From positions 179,223,956-179,287,955 of the forward strand of contig CP136063.1 of assembly GCA_032622095.1 (NCBI GenBank): DNA of 64,000 nt, in the 5' to 3' direction. Positions 39,601 through 43,745 of this stretch are shown piece after piece. Positions within the stretch are counted from its first letter, which is position 1. Each line of letters begins with the position of its first letter. The stretch is from Siphonodentalium dalli (lineage: Eukaryota; Mollusca; Scaphopoda; Gadilida; Siphonodentaliidae). The position numbers and the translations under genes are program-made. The notes beneath the pieces were generated by a model that was not told the origin of the DNA, did no database searches, and worked only from the letters and a program-made list of their open reading frames with translations.

Positions 39601-40639
39601 TTTAACATCATTCATCACTAAATTAGAGAAAAGTAATCACAACAGGAACACATGCTATTTACATCTGGTCTTTACTAATCTAAAACACTTCATGCAGTAA
39701 TAACAATTTTCAACACAGTAATTTTAAAATGAAGACCTCATTGTGTGGTACTGTAAAAATGACTTCTGAAAAATGACTTCAGAAAACAGTTATCAAACTG
39801 AGTCTCGGACAAACTTGCGGATGAAGATGGATAACTCTAAAATCAAGTGTTAAGGTGGTCAAATTTTGTGATACTCAAGTGATAATACGGCCATATTTTC
39901 AGTGTTGATCAAATTGATACCATAGTTGACAGCGGTTAGCATTATTTTTTTGCAATTAATTGGTTCTGATAACTAAAGCGTATTTTGAAGAAATGTTGTT
40001 GTTGTTGTATCTTGATGATATGGGGACCATCTGATCAGATTGAGAACCTTTAAAGCGATGTGATACACTCCTCTGAGGCACACAGCAAATAAACTTTGTT
40101 TACATTTTTGAGAATGTAATATTTGGTATCATCAAGATACAACAACAACAACATTTCTTCAAAATACGCTTTAGTTATCAGAACCAATTAATTGCAAAAA
40201 AATAATGCTAACCGCTGTCAACTATGGTATCAATTTGATCAACACTGAAAATATGGCCGTATTATCACTTGAGTATCACGAAATTTGACCACCTTAACAC
40301 TTGATTTTAGAGTTATCCATCTTCATCCGCAAGTTTGTCCGAGACTCAGTTTGATAACTGTTTTCTGAAGTCATTTTTACAAATACCTGCCTTCTGAATG
40401 AAGTAGATTGTTTCACATCGTCCACGAAATTATTAAACACAACTAACTTCATCGTCGGTTGAAATAAGTTGAATAAGATAAAAAAAAAGTGTAATAAGTT
40501 TGTCAAATCTGTTTTTTTCTTACAAAAATGAACCCTTTATACAACTAGTTTGTTTTCTTTTGATTGTTCGATCTGATTGAGTCTTATGTTAATTCCTTTG
40601 TCTGTTTTTTTTCAGCCTGTGGACACAAAGACGGAATAA
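549..40639 (+). CDS. apolpp: apolipophorin-like large lipid transfer protein (apoB/apolipophorin type), 5' partial, 26 exons in window
   Basis: Secreted lipoprotein scaffold that takes up lipid through the N-terminal vitellogenin-like domain and carries it in circulation. Exons: 549-698, 1205-1777, 2841-3184, 4047-4229, 4825-5086, 5491-5641, 6049-6300, 6972-7253, 7909-8152, 9413-9620, 10685-22087, 22472-22804, 23208-23358, 23841-24022, 24358-24629, 25782-25923, 26899-27019, 27766-27938, 29066-29423, 30628-30839, 31241-31639, 34054-34189, 34855-35034, 35858-36214, 37593-38038, 40616-40639. Every junction is GT-AG with matching phase; the total is 17,538 nt (5,845 residues plus stop). Domain order (residues of the visible part): end of LPD_N 1-165, beta domains to about 883, 54-residue beta repeats 884-4684, linker with helices to 5261, VWFD to about 5440, C8-like to 5510, VWA-like to about 5750, Cys-rich end. 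Insect apolipophorins are about 3,300 residues and human apoB about 4,560, so this is unusually long. Vitellogenin or MTP is unlikely given the long repeat block. The symbol reflects family resemblance, not proven orthology. Confidence 0.93.
1205..1777 (+). CDS. exon 2: end of LPD_N and start of the DUF1943-like beta domain
   Basis: 191 codons, phase 0 to 0, acceptor CCTTTAG, donor GTGAGT. Family landmarks: GSFVWTHLTNL, the domain-end signature KRKFSRNYEGS, then FIPRSAMVNFTVDLFG and LFEVGGRVEGLEYLLE with a following FGPNG. These are conserved between apolipophorins, vitellogenins and apoB. The exon ends in a Ser/Lys-rich linker (ADKN). Confidence 0.93.
1832..2011. mobile_element. TA-family palindromic MITE, copy in intron 2
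   Basis: Starts TACAGTAATGCCC and ends GGACATTACTGTA, with long complementary arms (GGATTTAGTCGGAAATATGG versus its complement near 1935). The left arm lacks the CTCCTTAACCACAGCAG segment present in fuller copies. Begins 54 bp after the exon 2 donor. TA at both ends fits a Tc1/mariner-type target. Confidence 0.85.
2841..3184 (+). CDS. exon 3: lipovitellin-like beta-sheet domain
   Basis: 344 nt, starting in phase 0 and ending with two bases of a codon. The protein begins FGSKMDQIKGAIYLRVFGNEL and includes IVPTIAGFPLNLTVNGTA, matching the 'P...G.P' sheet motif of the large lipid transfer family. Acceptor TTCTAG, donor GTGAGC. Confidence 0.9.
3293..3420. mobile_element. hAT-like MITE copy (partial) in intron 3
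   Basis: Begins CAAACCTTGAAATAGTGTG and contains GAATGAGGTCCCCAGAGG with its complement at the other end (GGGGACCTCATTC), around a core palindrome near GCTATCTCGCATAGCG. The outer right end is missing compared with 10155-10408. Confidence 0.78.
3606..3741. mobile_element. hAT-like MITE copy (degenerate) in intron 3
   Basis: GCAGAATGAGGTTCACAGAG at left; right end GCACACTATTTCAATGCTTG. It could be the complementary right half of the 3293-3420 copy separated by about 190 bp of other sequence. Confidence 0.7.
4047..4229 (+). CDS. exon 4: beta-sheet domain
   Basis: 183 nt, completing the split Ser codon from exon 3. Encodes GAVEISGLMAIDAF and continues through VVSTMHSRTLLKGHVKL, alternating hydrophobic residues as in a lipid-facing beta sheet. 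Acceptor TTTTCAG, donor GTAAGT. Confidence 0.88.
4506..4799. mobile_element. TTAA-flanked MITE in intron 4
   Basis: TTAA at 4506-4509 followed by AGGGGTACTGTAC; right end GTCCCTCT then TTAA at 4796-4799. Long inner inverted repeat (GGGACCATCTCCTTTTATAC near 4548 against its complement near 4745). TTAA duplication is the piggyBac-type signature. The right end is 25 bp from the exon 5 splice site. Confidence 0.82.
4825..5086 (+). CDS. exon 5: DUF1081-like segment with conserved Cys pair
   Basis: 262 nt, ending in phase 0. Contains SVCTGNKLATITGLELCGYYQYP; the Cys pair and the C-G-x-x residues are typical of the domain after DUF1943 in this family, followed by a P-Y-F-P-F-TGP turn. Its acceptor ACAG lies only 25 bp after a TTAA-flanked mobile element. 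Confidence 0.9.
5491..5641 (+). CDS. exon 6: beta-rich segment
   Basis: 151 nt, phase 0 to 1; acceptor ATTACAG, donor GTAATC. Encodes DKQDYIAKINFDTPGATKVD and ends MHSPWKKFKFTG. The S-P-W/F plus basic ending is the earliest visible form of the TPFE-type motif that dominates exon 11. Confidence 0.87.
6049..6300 (+). CDS. exon 7: beta-rich segment
   Basis: 252 nt, phase 1 to 1; acceptor TCATAG, donor GTGTGT. Encodes SSQTSPSQKISGKVVIDDL, then a Lys/Glu-rich alternating stretch and KLESEFIVTGLKNQPISVN. No separate domain recognised; it belongs to the post-LPD_N beta region. Confidence 0.85.
6316..6650 (+). mobile_element. retroelement-like fragment (RTE/SINE-type 3' end), intron 7
   Basis: Contains CAGGGTGACCCAACTTCGTC near the start, repeated GGTCAAGGTCAGG-like words, then AATCCGTCCGGCAGTTCTCC and CTAACAAACAGACAGAA followed by ATATATAGTAGATAGAC. 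This wording is typical of 3' ends of RTE-type LINEs and their SINEs in invertebrates. The short ORF in it is not a gene. Confidence 0.55.
6972..7253 (+). CDS. exon 8: beta-rich segment
   Basis: 282 nt, phase 1 to 1; acceptor CTTCAG, donor GTGATT (weak but in phase). Encodes KISNSDNDKSVLLSVSYDGS, a basic SHKRKAYSVQP loop and GSSLNFKLSLDKILSRIVKLEG. Alternating polarity fits an amphipathic beta sheet. Confidence 0.85.
7600..7765 (+). mobile_element. retroelement 3' tail with (ATTGA)n end, intron 8
   Basis: Ends TACTAAATAAAATTGAATTG with a short pentamer run (ATTGA) at 7742-7757. Such A-rich microsatellite tails mark the 3' end of LINEs or SINEs. The body upstream (CCTTCTCTGTCGAAGTGTGC) is not attributable to a named family. 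Confidence 0.45.
7909..8152 (+). CDS. exon 9: basic beta-rich segment
   Basis: 244 nt, phase 1 to 2; acceptor CCTCAG, donor GTGAGA. It has no useful internal ATG but reads open in phase: KVKRSGNDKKKRYTYQG, then VLPTAKMLSYGKVDARTPSP. It contains the basic runs KKKR and MKRNR. None is a classical R-X-K/R-R furin site, so cleavage into two chains as in insects cannot be placed here. Confidence 0.85.
8447..8735. mobile_element. TTAA-flanked MITE in intron 9
   Basis: TTAA at 8447-8450 followed by TATCTTCGCTGCTAAATGAC; right end GACGTCATAGCAGCGAAGAG then TTAA at 8732-8735. The ends are inverted repeats and the TTAA fits a piggyBac-type target. Inner ORF (63 residues) has no recognisable domain. 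Confidence 0.78.
9413..9620 (+). CDS. exon 10: beta-rich segment before the giant exon
   Basis: 208 nt, phase 2 to 0; acceptor CTTCCAG, donor GTGAGT. Encodes SHFDSSRFPEYNADMMSEYT and ends LDTQFKHESM, joining in frame to GLDWQLQGKH of exon 11. No independent domain recognised. Confidence 0.87.
10155..10408. mobile_element. hAT-like MITE with exact 8-bp target duplication, intron 10
   Basis: Terminal inverted repeats CAAGCCTTGAAATAGTGTG and its complement. The octamer CTTATGTT occurs immediately outside both ends (10147-10154 and 10409-10416), an exact 8-bp duplication as made by hAT transposases. Inside are two head-to-head copies of the GAATGAGGTTCCCAGAGG palindrome joined by GCTTAGGCCTCAGC. 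No coding capacity. Confidence 0.9.
10685..22087 (+). CDS. exon 11: giant 11.4-kb exon of 54-residue amphipathic beta repeats
   Basis: One uninterrupted 3,801-codon exon, phase 0 to 0. The acceptor is an AAG after a long T-rich tract (10682-10684) and the donor GTTAGT follows 22087. About fifty TPFE-type motifs (TPFENYREL, TPFENFREM, TPYESYKEM, SPIENMKTV) recur. Between 17021 and 18479 the motif starts are exactly 162 nt apart for nine consecutive steps. Each unit reads TPFENYREL-x-ASY-x2-KGEL-x-DF-x-CHAE, then KKIE-x-DL and a hydrophobic alternating strand, as expected for a beta belt lying on lipid. The early part (10.7-12.3 kb) keeps only degenerate units. The whole is comparable in organisation to the large internal exon of vertebrate apoB (exon 26, about 7.5 kb). 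Confidence 0.95.
22472..22804 (+). CDS. exon 12: last beta-repeat-like segment
   Basis: 333 nt, phase 0 to 0; acceptor TTTCAG, donor GTAAGT. Encodes DVKLETDLTLNNGRTIFDGT, then LSRRYGQNYSFTLGIAHPAT and MDLKYLTSMKQKKNFALRG. It continues the beta pattern of exon 11 without a TPFE motif. Confidence 0.88.
23208..23358 (+). CDS. exon 13: beta-repeat-like segment
   Basis: 151 nt, phase 0 to 1; acceptor CAATAG, donor GTGAGT. Begins LDSPMKNMKVHGQVNTENPY, a variant of the TPFE-type motif (D-S-P-M-K-N-M), so the repeat register extends past the giant exon. Confidence 0.87.
23841..24022 (+). CDS. exon 14: linker segment
   Basis: 182 nt, phase 1 to 0; acceptor TTCCAG, donor GTATCA. Encodes ERPEDMMVLSAQYGRKAVEA, then LLAITLNTSQIVHTRLHWRP. 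The HTRLHWRPEML stretch resembles the transition from beta repeats to the helical region in apolipophorins. Confidence 0.86.
24358..24629 (+). CDS. exon 15: amphipathic helical segment
   Basis: 272 nt, phase 0 to 2; acceptor AAACAG, donor GTGAGT. Encodes helical stretches such as IQELSKAVREEALHKFSAI and FEKLNDFLEFVGDMERTIA with heptad-like hydrophobics. A surface lipid-binding helix bundle is the likely role. Confidence 0.88.
24867..25064. mobile_element. TA-family palindromic MITE, copy in intron 15
   Basis: TACAGTAATGCCTAAA start, GGCATTACTGTA end, arms complementary around 24905-25020. The loop is shortened compared with the copy at 29756-29961. Confidence 0.85.
25782..25923 (+). CDS. exon 16: amphipathic helical segment
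   Basis: 142 nt, phase 2 to 0; acceptor TTTCAG, donor GTACCA. Encodes SVYRSLKSSLQNLQTFGKN and a Gln/Ser-rich helix ending SQSQIQ. The split codon with exon 15 gives Ile. Confidence 0.86.
26691..26835. mobile_element. TA-family palindromic MITE, internally deleted copy in intron 16
   Basis: TACAGTAATGCTCTAAGT start and AGAGCATTACTGTA end. Most of the left arm after ATTATGGGTAA is missing, so only part of the hairpin remains. Ends 63 bp before exon 17. Confidence 0.82.
26899..27019 (+). CDS. exon 17: amphipathic helical segment
   Basis: 121 nt, phase 0 to 1; acceptor CTAACAG, donor GTAAGT. Encodes RSYDNMSVMFSKMMDLTIKE, then FVIQQLRFTHSSILKQME. Flanked on both sides by TA-family mobile-element copies (26691-26835 and 27056-27169). 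Confidence 0.87.
27056..27169. mobile_element. TA-family MITE, strongly deleted copy in intron 17
   Basis: TACAGTAATGCTCTCGCC start, then only the right arm (CCGATGAATGGCAACAAACC onward) to GAGCATTATTGTA. The left arm is almost entirely lost. Begins 37 bp after exon 17. Confidence 0.8.
27766..27938 (+). CDS. exon 18: helical segment with Pro-rich break
   Basis: 173 nt, phase 1 to 0; acceptor TTTCAG, donor GTAAGA. Encodes METLIKRHPMMDTVKEKYND, then a proline-rich break (IPLMPEIPMPTN) and a second helix ending NEIYQQ. Confidence 0.87.
27984..28209. mobile_element. TA-family palindromic MITE, near-full copy in intron 18
   Basis: 226 bp with both arms: TACAGTAATGCCCTAATA at left and GGGCATTACTGTA at right; loop near GAAGCTCTCACTGATAGC. 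Begins 46 bp after the exon 18 donor. Confidence 0.87.
29066..29423 (+). CDS. exon 19: segment before the VWFD domain
   Basis: 358 nt, phase 0 to 1; acceptor TTTCAG, donor GTATGA. Encodes a Trp-rich start (GKWAWNYWNVKDNAQKMLR), a helix, then FNPENGEIQFELYSPIALKS and an aromatic stretch FSFWDLYYSYIPPSNLRDM. This is the usual lead-in to VWFD in apolipophorins. Confidence 0.9.
29756..29961. mobile_element. TA-family palindromic MITE, near-full copy in intron 19
   Basis: 206 bp and one of the best preserved: left arm TACAGTAATGCCCTAAAT, right arm to GGGCATTACTGTA, nearly perfect hairpin (GGATTTAGTCGGAAATATGG against its complement). Useful as the family reference. Confidence 0.9.
30628..30839 (+). 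CDS. exon 20: VWFD domain, first half
   Basis: 212 nt, phase 1 to 0; acceptor TTTTCAG, donor GTAAGT. Contains the diagnostic VWFD start KHFFTFDGKHFDFAGRCSYT followed by LAKDM. VWFD is the standard C-terminal module of apolipophorins and vitellogenins and is absent from vertebrate apoB. Confidence 0.95.
31241..31639 (+). CDS. exon 21: VWFD second half and start of C8-like module
   Basis: 399 nt, phase 0 to 0; acceptor TTTCAG, donor GTTTGT. Contains GWYHGRLAGLLGYYDLENFN, where most VWFD domains have GLCGNxD; Leu replaces the Cys, as is common in apolipophorins. Then QLAQSWEVASRC and the first cysteines of a C8-like module (EKCTKFF, FRPCFGQ). Confidence 0.93.
32267..32754. mobile_element. TTAA-flanked MITE (AGGTACTCAATCC family), intron 21
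   Basis: TTAA then AGGTACTCAATCCGATAA at left; CGGATTGAGTACCT then TTAA at right. Inner long inverted arms: GATTCGAGTCGAGGAAG near 32338 versus its complement near 32622. 488 bp, the same family and length as 39119-39605. Confidence 0.87.
33174..33440 (+). pseudogene. possible remnant of a CxxC...CxxC protein inside intron 21
   Basis: Frame from 33174 (no ATG; a stop lies just upstream) reads NICRVCDFSFSGDELAAS, then NDALELFKSIKLSHFLGV before a stop at 33357. One frame over, directly after, reads NNLICKPCYNKVNQIHGH, so two CxxC pairs would sit in one small domain if a single frameshift were allowed. GTGAGT follows at 33441. It looks like the N-terminal zinc-binding piece of a transposon-derived or other dispersed gene. 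Family not identified; it may be chance. Confidence 0.35.
33822..34000. mobile_element. TA-family MITE copy in intron 21, next to exon 22
   Basis: Left end degenerate (TGAGTAATGCCATAAAT), right end GGGAATTACTATA. The 41 bp after it (34001-34041, TGTGCTTTGTATGATAC...) are also present next to the copy at 58103-58304. Ends 53 bp before exon 22. Confidence 0.82.
34054..34189 (+). CDS. exon 22: C8-like cysteine module
   Basis: 136 nt, phase 0 to 1; acceptor AACAG, donor GTGAGT. Encodes VTPEEYMTACENEM, then DLCNTAAMYIRMCRAKEVNV and RQC. With exon 21 this gives C-x(10)-C-x10-11-C spacing and the V-x-P-x-x-Y-x-x-x-C plus LC-x4-Y-x2-x-C pattern of the C8 domain that follows VWFD in mucins and von Willebrand factor. 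Confidence 0.85.
34281..34304. repeat. poly-C run in intron 22
   Basis: An uninterrupted run of about 23 C residues within CACCCC...CCCACAG. Length is probably variable between individuals or affected by sequencing. It sits in intron 22, not next to a splice site in use. Confidence 0.8.
34855..35034 (+). CDS. exon 23: start of VWA-like domain
   Basis: 180 nt, phase 1 to 1; acceptor AACAG, donor GTATAG. After VRCSNPNGNTFMEGENV the chain reads EPEVDVLFVMQEAKCNKKVF. The hydrophobic strand DVLFVM plus following helix looks like VWA strand 1 and helix 1, but the DxSxS metal site is absent (QEAKC in its place). Confidence 0.82.
35603..35844. mobile_element. TTAA-flanked element in intron 23
   Basis: TTAA then CCCATTCTATACTAAATAC at left and GAAAAAGGG then TTAA at right. 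Internal AAATGTTCAAACC...TGAACATTTCCC and GAATAATAGACC words recur near 9.1, 28.3-28.6, 36.7 and 43.7 kb. Ends 13 bp before the exon 24 splice site. Confidence 0.7.
35858..36214 (+). CDS. exon 24: core of VWA-like domain
   Basis: 357 nt, phase 1 to 1; acceptor TTTCAG, donor GTAAGT. Shows VWA core features: RYGFMTYDEE (strand), EIFTSAAKFAPEIRKL, ADAMTALMKAARYPFRTGAK (the DAxTAL helix), KIVILIPCADC (strand 4) and SDISLHILTQPEF (strand 5). A CADC pair follows strand 4. Domain call is from pattern only. Confidence 0.85.
36276..36492. mobile_element. TA-family palindromic MITE, near-full copy in intron 24
   Basis: 217 bp, TACAGTAATGCCCTAAAT to AAGGCATTACTGTA, both arms intact with a short loop near CTCTCAGTGAGAG. 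Begins 61 bp after exon 24. Confidence 0.88.
36780..37120. repeat. tandem repeat, 46/54-bp units, intron 24
   Basis: The phrase AGAATCAATTTATAGACCAT recurs at 36811, 36857, 36903, 36956, 37001, 37055 and 37109. Spacing alternates between about 46 and 54 bp, the longer units containing an extra TATATTCTATGACAG-type insert. Short ORFs across it are artefacts of the repeat. Confidence 0.85.
37593..38038 (+). CDS. exon 25: end of VWA-like domain and Cys-rich tail
   Basis: 446 nt, phase 1 to 0; acceptor TTTTACAG, donor GTAAGT. Encodes DFYKIYVMSHELIPKALSPF, a helix, then a Cys-rich patch CQNCRCVADETGVGISVCQR with a further Cys. If the donor is not used the frame runs on through VSVRMLST to a stop at 38063-38065, giving an alternative end. 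Confidence 0.85.
38127..38534. mobile_element. TTAA-flanked MITE (AGGTACTCAATC family), intron 25
   Basis: TTAA then AGGTACTCAATCTGATC at left; GATTGAGAACCT then TTAA at right. Its right two-thirds plus about 43 bp of flank (38262-38577) is duplicated at 39781-40096. Confidence 0.83.
38866..39122. mobile_element. TTAA-flanked palindromic MITE, intron 25
   Basis: TTAA then CCCTTTCAGTGCCAAGT at left; ACTTGGCACTGAAAGGG then TTAA at right. Inner repeats of GTGATACATTGATGGAAAG in both orientations. Its right TTAA (39119-39122) is also the left TTAA of the next element. Confidence 0.85.
39119..39605. mobile_element. TTAA-flanked MITE (AGGTACTCAATCC family), intron 25
   Basis: TTAA then AGGTACTCAATCCGTAAAG; right end CGGATTGAGTACCT then TTAA at 39602-39605. 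Nearly the same length as 32267-32754 but opposite in internal orientation. Confidence 0.87.
39753..40381. repeat. large inverted duplication (about 260-bp arms), intron 25
   Basis: Left arm 39753-40024 and right arm 40128-40381 are close to perfect complements (GTAAAAATGACTTC at the outer left, its complement at the outer right), with about 100 bp between. The left arm copies part of the element at 38127-38534 and its flank. Confidence 0.85.
40616..40639 (+). CDS. exon 26: terminal coding exon (seven residues) with stop
   Basis: Joins exon 25 in phase 0 through a strong acceptor (TCTGTTTTTTTTCAG). Codes for PVDTKTE and a TAA at 40637-40639; the total CDS then divides by three. The intron before it (38039-40615) is filled with TTAA-type elements. 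The short exon makes this the least certain junction. Confidence 0.7.
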   Translation, partial: PVDTKTE

Positions 40640-41425
40640 ACGGATAACAAACCAGGAAAGGAACAAGGAGCACGCAAAAAAATCCCTGTTAATTTCAACT
40701 GATTGTTTTTTTGTTTTTTTTTCGTAATTTTTTTAAAAACATTTTCTAGCAGATTACTGGTTCCAATCAAAGTATAAGAATTTCCACTGGAAATTGAGAT
40801 TTTGGAGAACTCATACCCACCCAAATCTAAGACAAATATTATTGGTTTCATTTTTCAAAATGTGAAGGATCATCATACAATATTGCCTGATCGAAAACAA
40901 ATCCATTTCACTGATCATACCAAACTCATTTAGAGAATTTTACAGACCTATTATGTTTAAAGCATGGTAGATTTCAGATTTTGCCAAACAGATAAACTAT
41001 GCTAGTTTTAGCACATCTTCACCACATTGATTGGAATCAGTTTTGTATGAATGTGTTGATTAAGATTTTATTGGTTATTGGTTTTTATTGGTTAGTTTTA
41101 TGTGTTATATCTTGAAGTGATGCCATCTAGATAAGTTTATTGCATGTTTGTGTTACCATCTTATTTATTTTGTGACTGTTTTGAAACCTGCAACCACTCT
41201 GTGTTACCATGGATACACCATGCAGTTAATTCTGCTGCCATTAATCATGGAGAATCATGAGCGTAGCTTGTAAATGTTTTATTTTGTTTAGCATTTTTCT
41301 GGAATTTCATTCATGTTTTTTATTTGGTCTCATTTTATCAATGTTTATATAAAGATTTGGATTCATGAATTGTGATCAATTTGTTCCAAAGTAAAATTTT
41401 ATTAAAATACATTAGAGTGGTTTCA
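40640..41425 (+). other. probable 3' UTR of the apolipophorin-like gene
   Basis: Follows the TAA stop, is AT-rich and unique-looking, with no recognised repeat family. The first poly(A)-signal-like hexamer I see is ATTAAA at 41401-41406, which would give a UTR of about 780 nt. The exact end is not determinable from sequence alone. Confidence 0.45.
41401..41406 (+). terminator. possible polyadenylation signal ATTAAA
   Basis: A common variant of AATAAA, about 760 nt after the stop codon, followed by TG/T-rich sequence (GTGGTTTCATGGTT...) that could act as a downstream element. No canonical AATAAA was noticed between the stop codon and this point. Confidence 0.35.
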
Positions 41426-43354
41426 TGGTTGCAATTTTGTTTATCTGTTTTTATCTGCTTTATTTATTTACTAAACTAATGTTACAGTGATCCATTTAGC
41501 AAATACAAAATAAGCATTGAATATGTGCCTCTGTTGTTTCTAAGTCATGTGAAGTGAAGGGAATTCCCCCAGACTATCAGTTCTAATATGTAGACATCTA
41601 AGGATTAATTAAGGGATATTCCATGAGCTTTACCACCCCTTGTTACATATATGTGGTCCCACTAATTTGCTATGCTGCTGGCAGGTCCCACTCAATTGCT
41701 ATGATGCTGGTGGGTCCTGCTGAATTGCTATGATGCTGGTGGGTCCTGCTGAATTGCTATGATGCTGGTGGGTCCTGCCGAATTGCTATGATGCTGGTGA
41801 GACAAAGCGATGCTGTTAAGAAAAAGTACCTTTATTTTATTTAATGTTGCCAATTTCGTGGTCTAGCTTGGCTGAACAAATTGAGGAAAAAACTCTATGT
41901 GCAGAAAGCATTCCAAAATATGTATATTGTGAAATTTTTAATATTAGCTGTGTTGATTGTTGCAAACCAGCCATTATTGAAATGGCTATTTTTGTCGTTT
42001 TTGCAAACACCAGCGCCGCCATTATTAAATTATTTAATATTATATATATTCTTGAATGTTTCATACAGACAATGGCCTTTGTTTAGATTGCTTGGATTAG
42101 CCGAACACCACAAAAATGATATTGAATTGGGAAAATGAAGTATGGTTATTGTTCATTGAAATGTGAGTTGCATCAACATTTAGACATTGACTCAGACCTA
42201 TACGAAAACACTCACTGCGTACAATTGCAAGGAAGAGGAAGACACAGTGCAAGGTACCTACTAATTTATAAGGTGCTATCTAGAGTTAGGATAACATATT
42301 CTACATACATTAAATGCAATTACAAACATCTAGTAAAACCAGCCATCAATTAAAAAGCTTTGCAATAAACAGTTGAATTTGCTTGGCCTAACAATGTCCA
42401 TGCACCATTATAATCCATGCCCAGTTAGTCCAATCATCCAATCTGCCATATTATCTGTTAATCTCCCTCCAACAATCATGGTCTGACGAAAACCTCGCAA
42501 AAGAAAAACATTGTAATTTGTAAAGATTTAACAAGACAGTCAATGACTGTGGTGTAGCTCACCAGTTTGTAAAGACAGAGAAGACTGGTATTCTGAAGAC
42601 AACAATAGTCAGTACTTGTCAAATCACTTTAAAACAAGTAGTTCTAAACAGGGACATAGGTAGAGGGTCTTCATTGAAAGGTGGGAGGGGATATGGGGGT
42701 GACCACCTTGAAATTTCTAACTGCACAGCCCCCATACACCCAATAGATCATTGCCCATTACCTCCTAACTGGACTAAACTAAATTACAACTGGGACTTCA
42801 AGATCGTAAAATTTATCAAAACTTACTGATAATACTGGTAACCATACTAACCGTGTTGTTGAAAAACCATTGTACGGTGGGTTTTATACAACATTATACA
42901 ACTGGCATGATGGAAATTCATGAAAAAGATGGTATTTTATTTTACTGCTGCCATTCCAAGTATACATTTGTTGATAGATATAACCTTAATCATGATCAAA
43001 TGATATATGATGTTTGGTGGCCAAACATCAGGAACTTTGTGATAATGGTGGGAAGGGGCCTGGGTCTCCCACTCCCAATCATTAAAAAAAATTGAACAGA
43101 TGCAAATGTCATGGCTCAATATGGCACTTGAAAAGTTGGAAATATCTACCTGGAAAAATATTTTGTTGCTTTCATGATTTTATTAAGGTCAACCCGATTT
43201 GGCACTATAAAACTACAATTTGTACGTTTTCTATTTAAAGTGGCTGGGTTCATGTGAAATAACATTAAAGTCTGTAAAACAACTATCAACAAGTACATGA
43301 AAAATAGATTGATATTTTTATATTTTCATTATTAATAACTCCTATTATGAGATT
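41407..43354. other. intergenic, no gene recognised
   Basis: AT-rich sequence after the apolipophorin-like gene. It contains the 29-bp tandem at 41.67-41.80 kb and a stretch around 42.66 kb (GACCACCTTGAAATTTCTAA) related to repeats at 46.5, 47.7, 48.8 and 59.4 kb. Short ORFs (for example 42135-42353) show no domain and no splice context. Confidence 0.6.
41666..41800. repeat. 29-bp tandem repeat
   Basis: About five copies of AATTGCTATGATGCTGGTGG plus GTCCTGCTG, the first copy more divergent (GCTATGCTGCTGGCAGG). No coding meaning seen. Confidence 0.88.
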
Positions 43355-43745
43355 TTGCACGTCAAGACCATTGCTATTGTAAACATTACTGTTACAGTGG
43401 AATTATCGATAAAAGTCCAATTAGTCCAATAATATACCAAAGTTTAATCTAAACTTGACGGTAAACATTGGAAATTGACAAAGCATTGAATAATATTCTG
43501 AAAATCATATTCACTGAGACTTAAATATTTGAACTTAGTACACGTTTAGCGATGTTTGTTGACAAATCACTGTAACAGTCTTGTTTGCACAACAATGTTT
43601 TCAACATGCAAAGTTTCGTTATTGGAGAACTATCAAAAGAACAAAGTTGATCGATTTCTCCATGTTGTTCTTAGTGGTGATGTTTTACAGACTTTTATAT
43701 TTTTTGTACATTACCCATTGCGATTGCCTTGGGTTCCTTTAACAC
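43355..43745 (-). pseudogene. inverted partial copy of intron 24 joined to an exon 25-like fragment
   Basis: 43355-43675 matches the reverse complement of 37180-37510: shared words include CTGTTACAGTGGAATTA, CCAAAGTTTAATC, TAAACATTGGAAA and CGTTATTGGAGAACTATCA. Directly after, 43681-43745 matches in the direct sense the splice acceptor and start of exon 25 (TGTTTTACAGACTTTTATA at 37583). A duplicated and rearranged piece of the gene, or a shared dispersed repeat. Confidence 0.65.
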
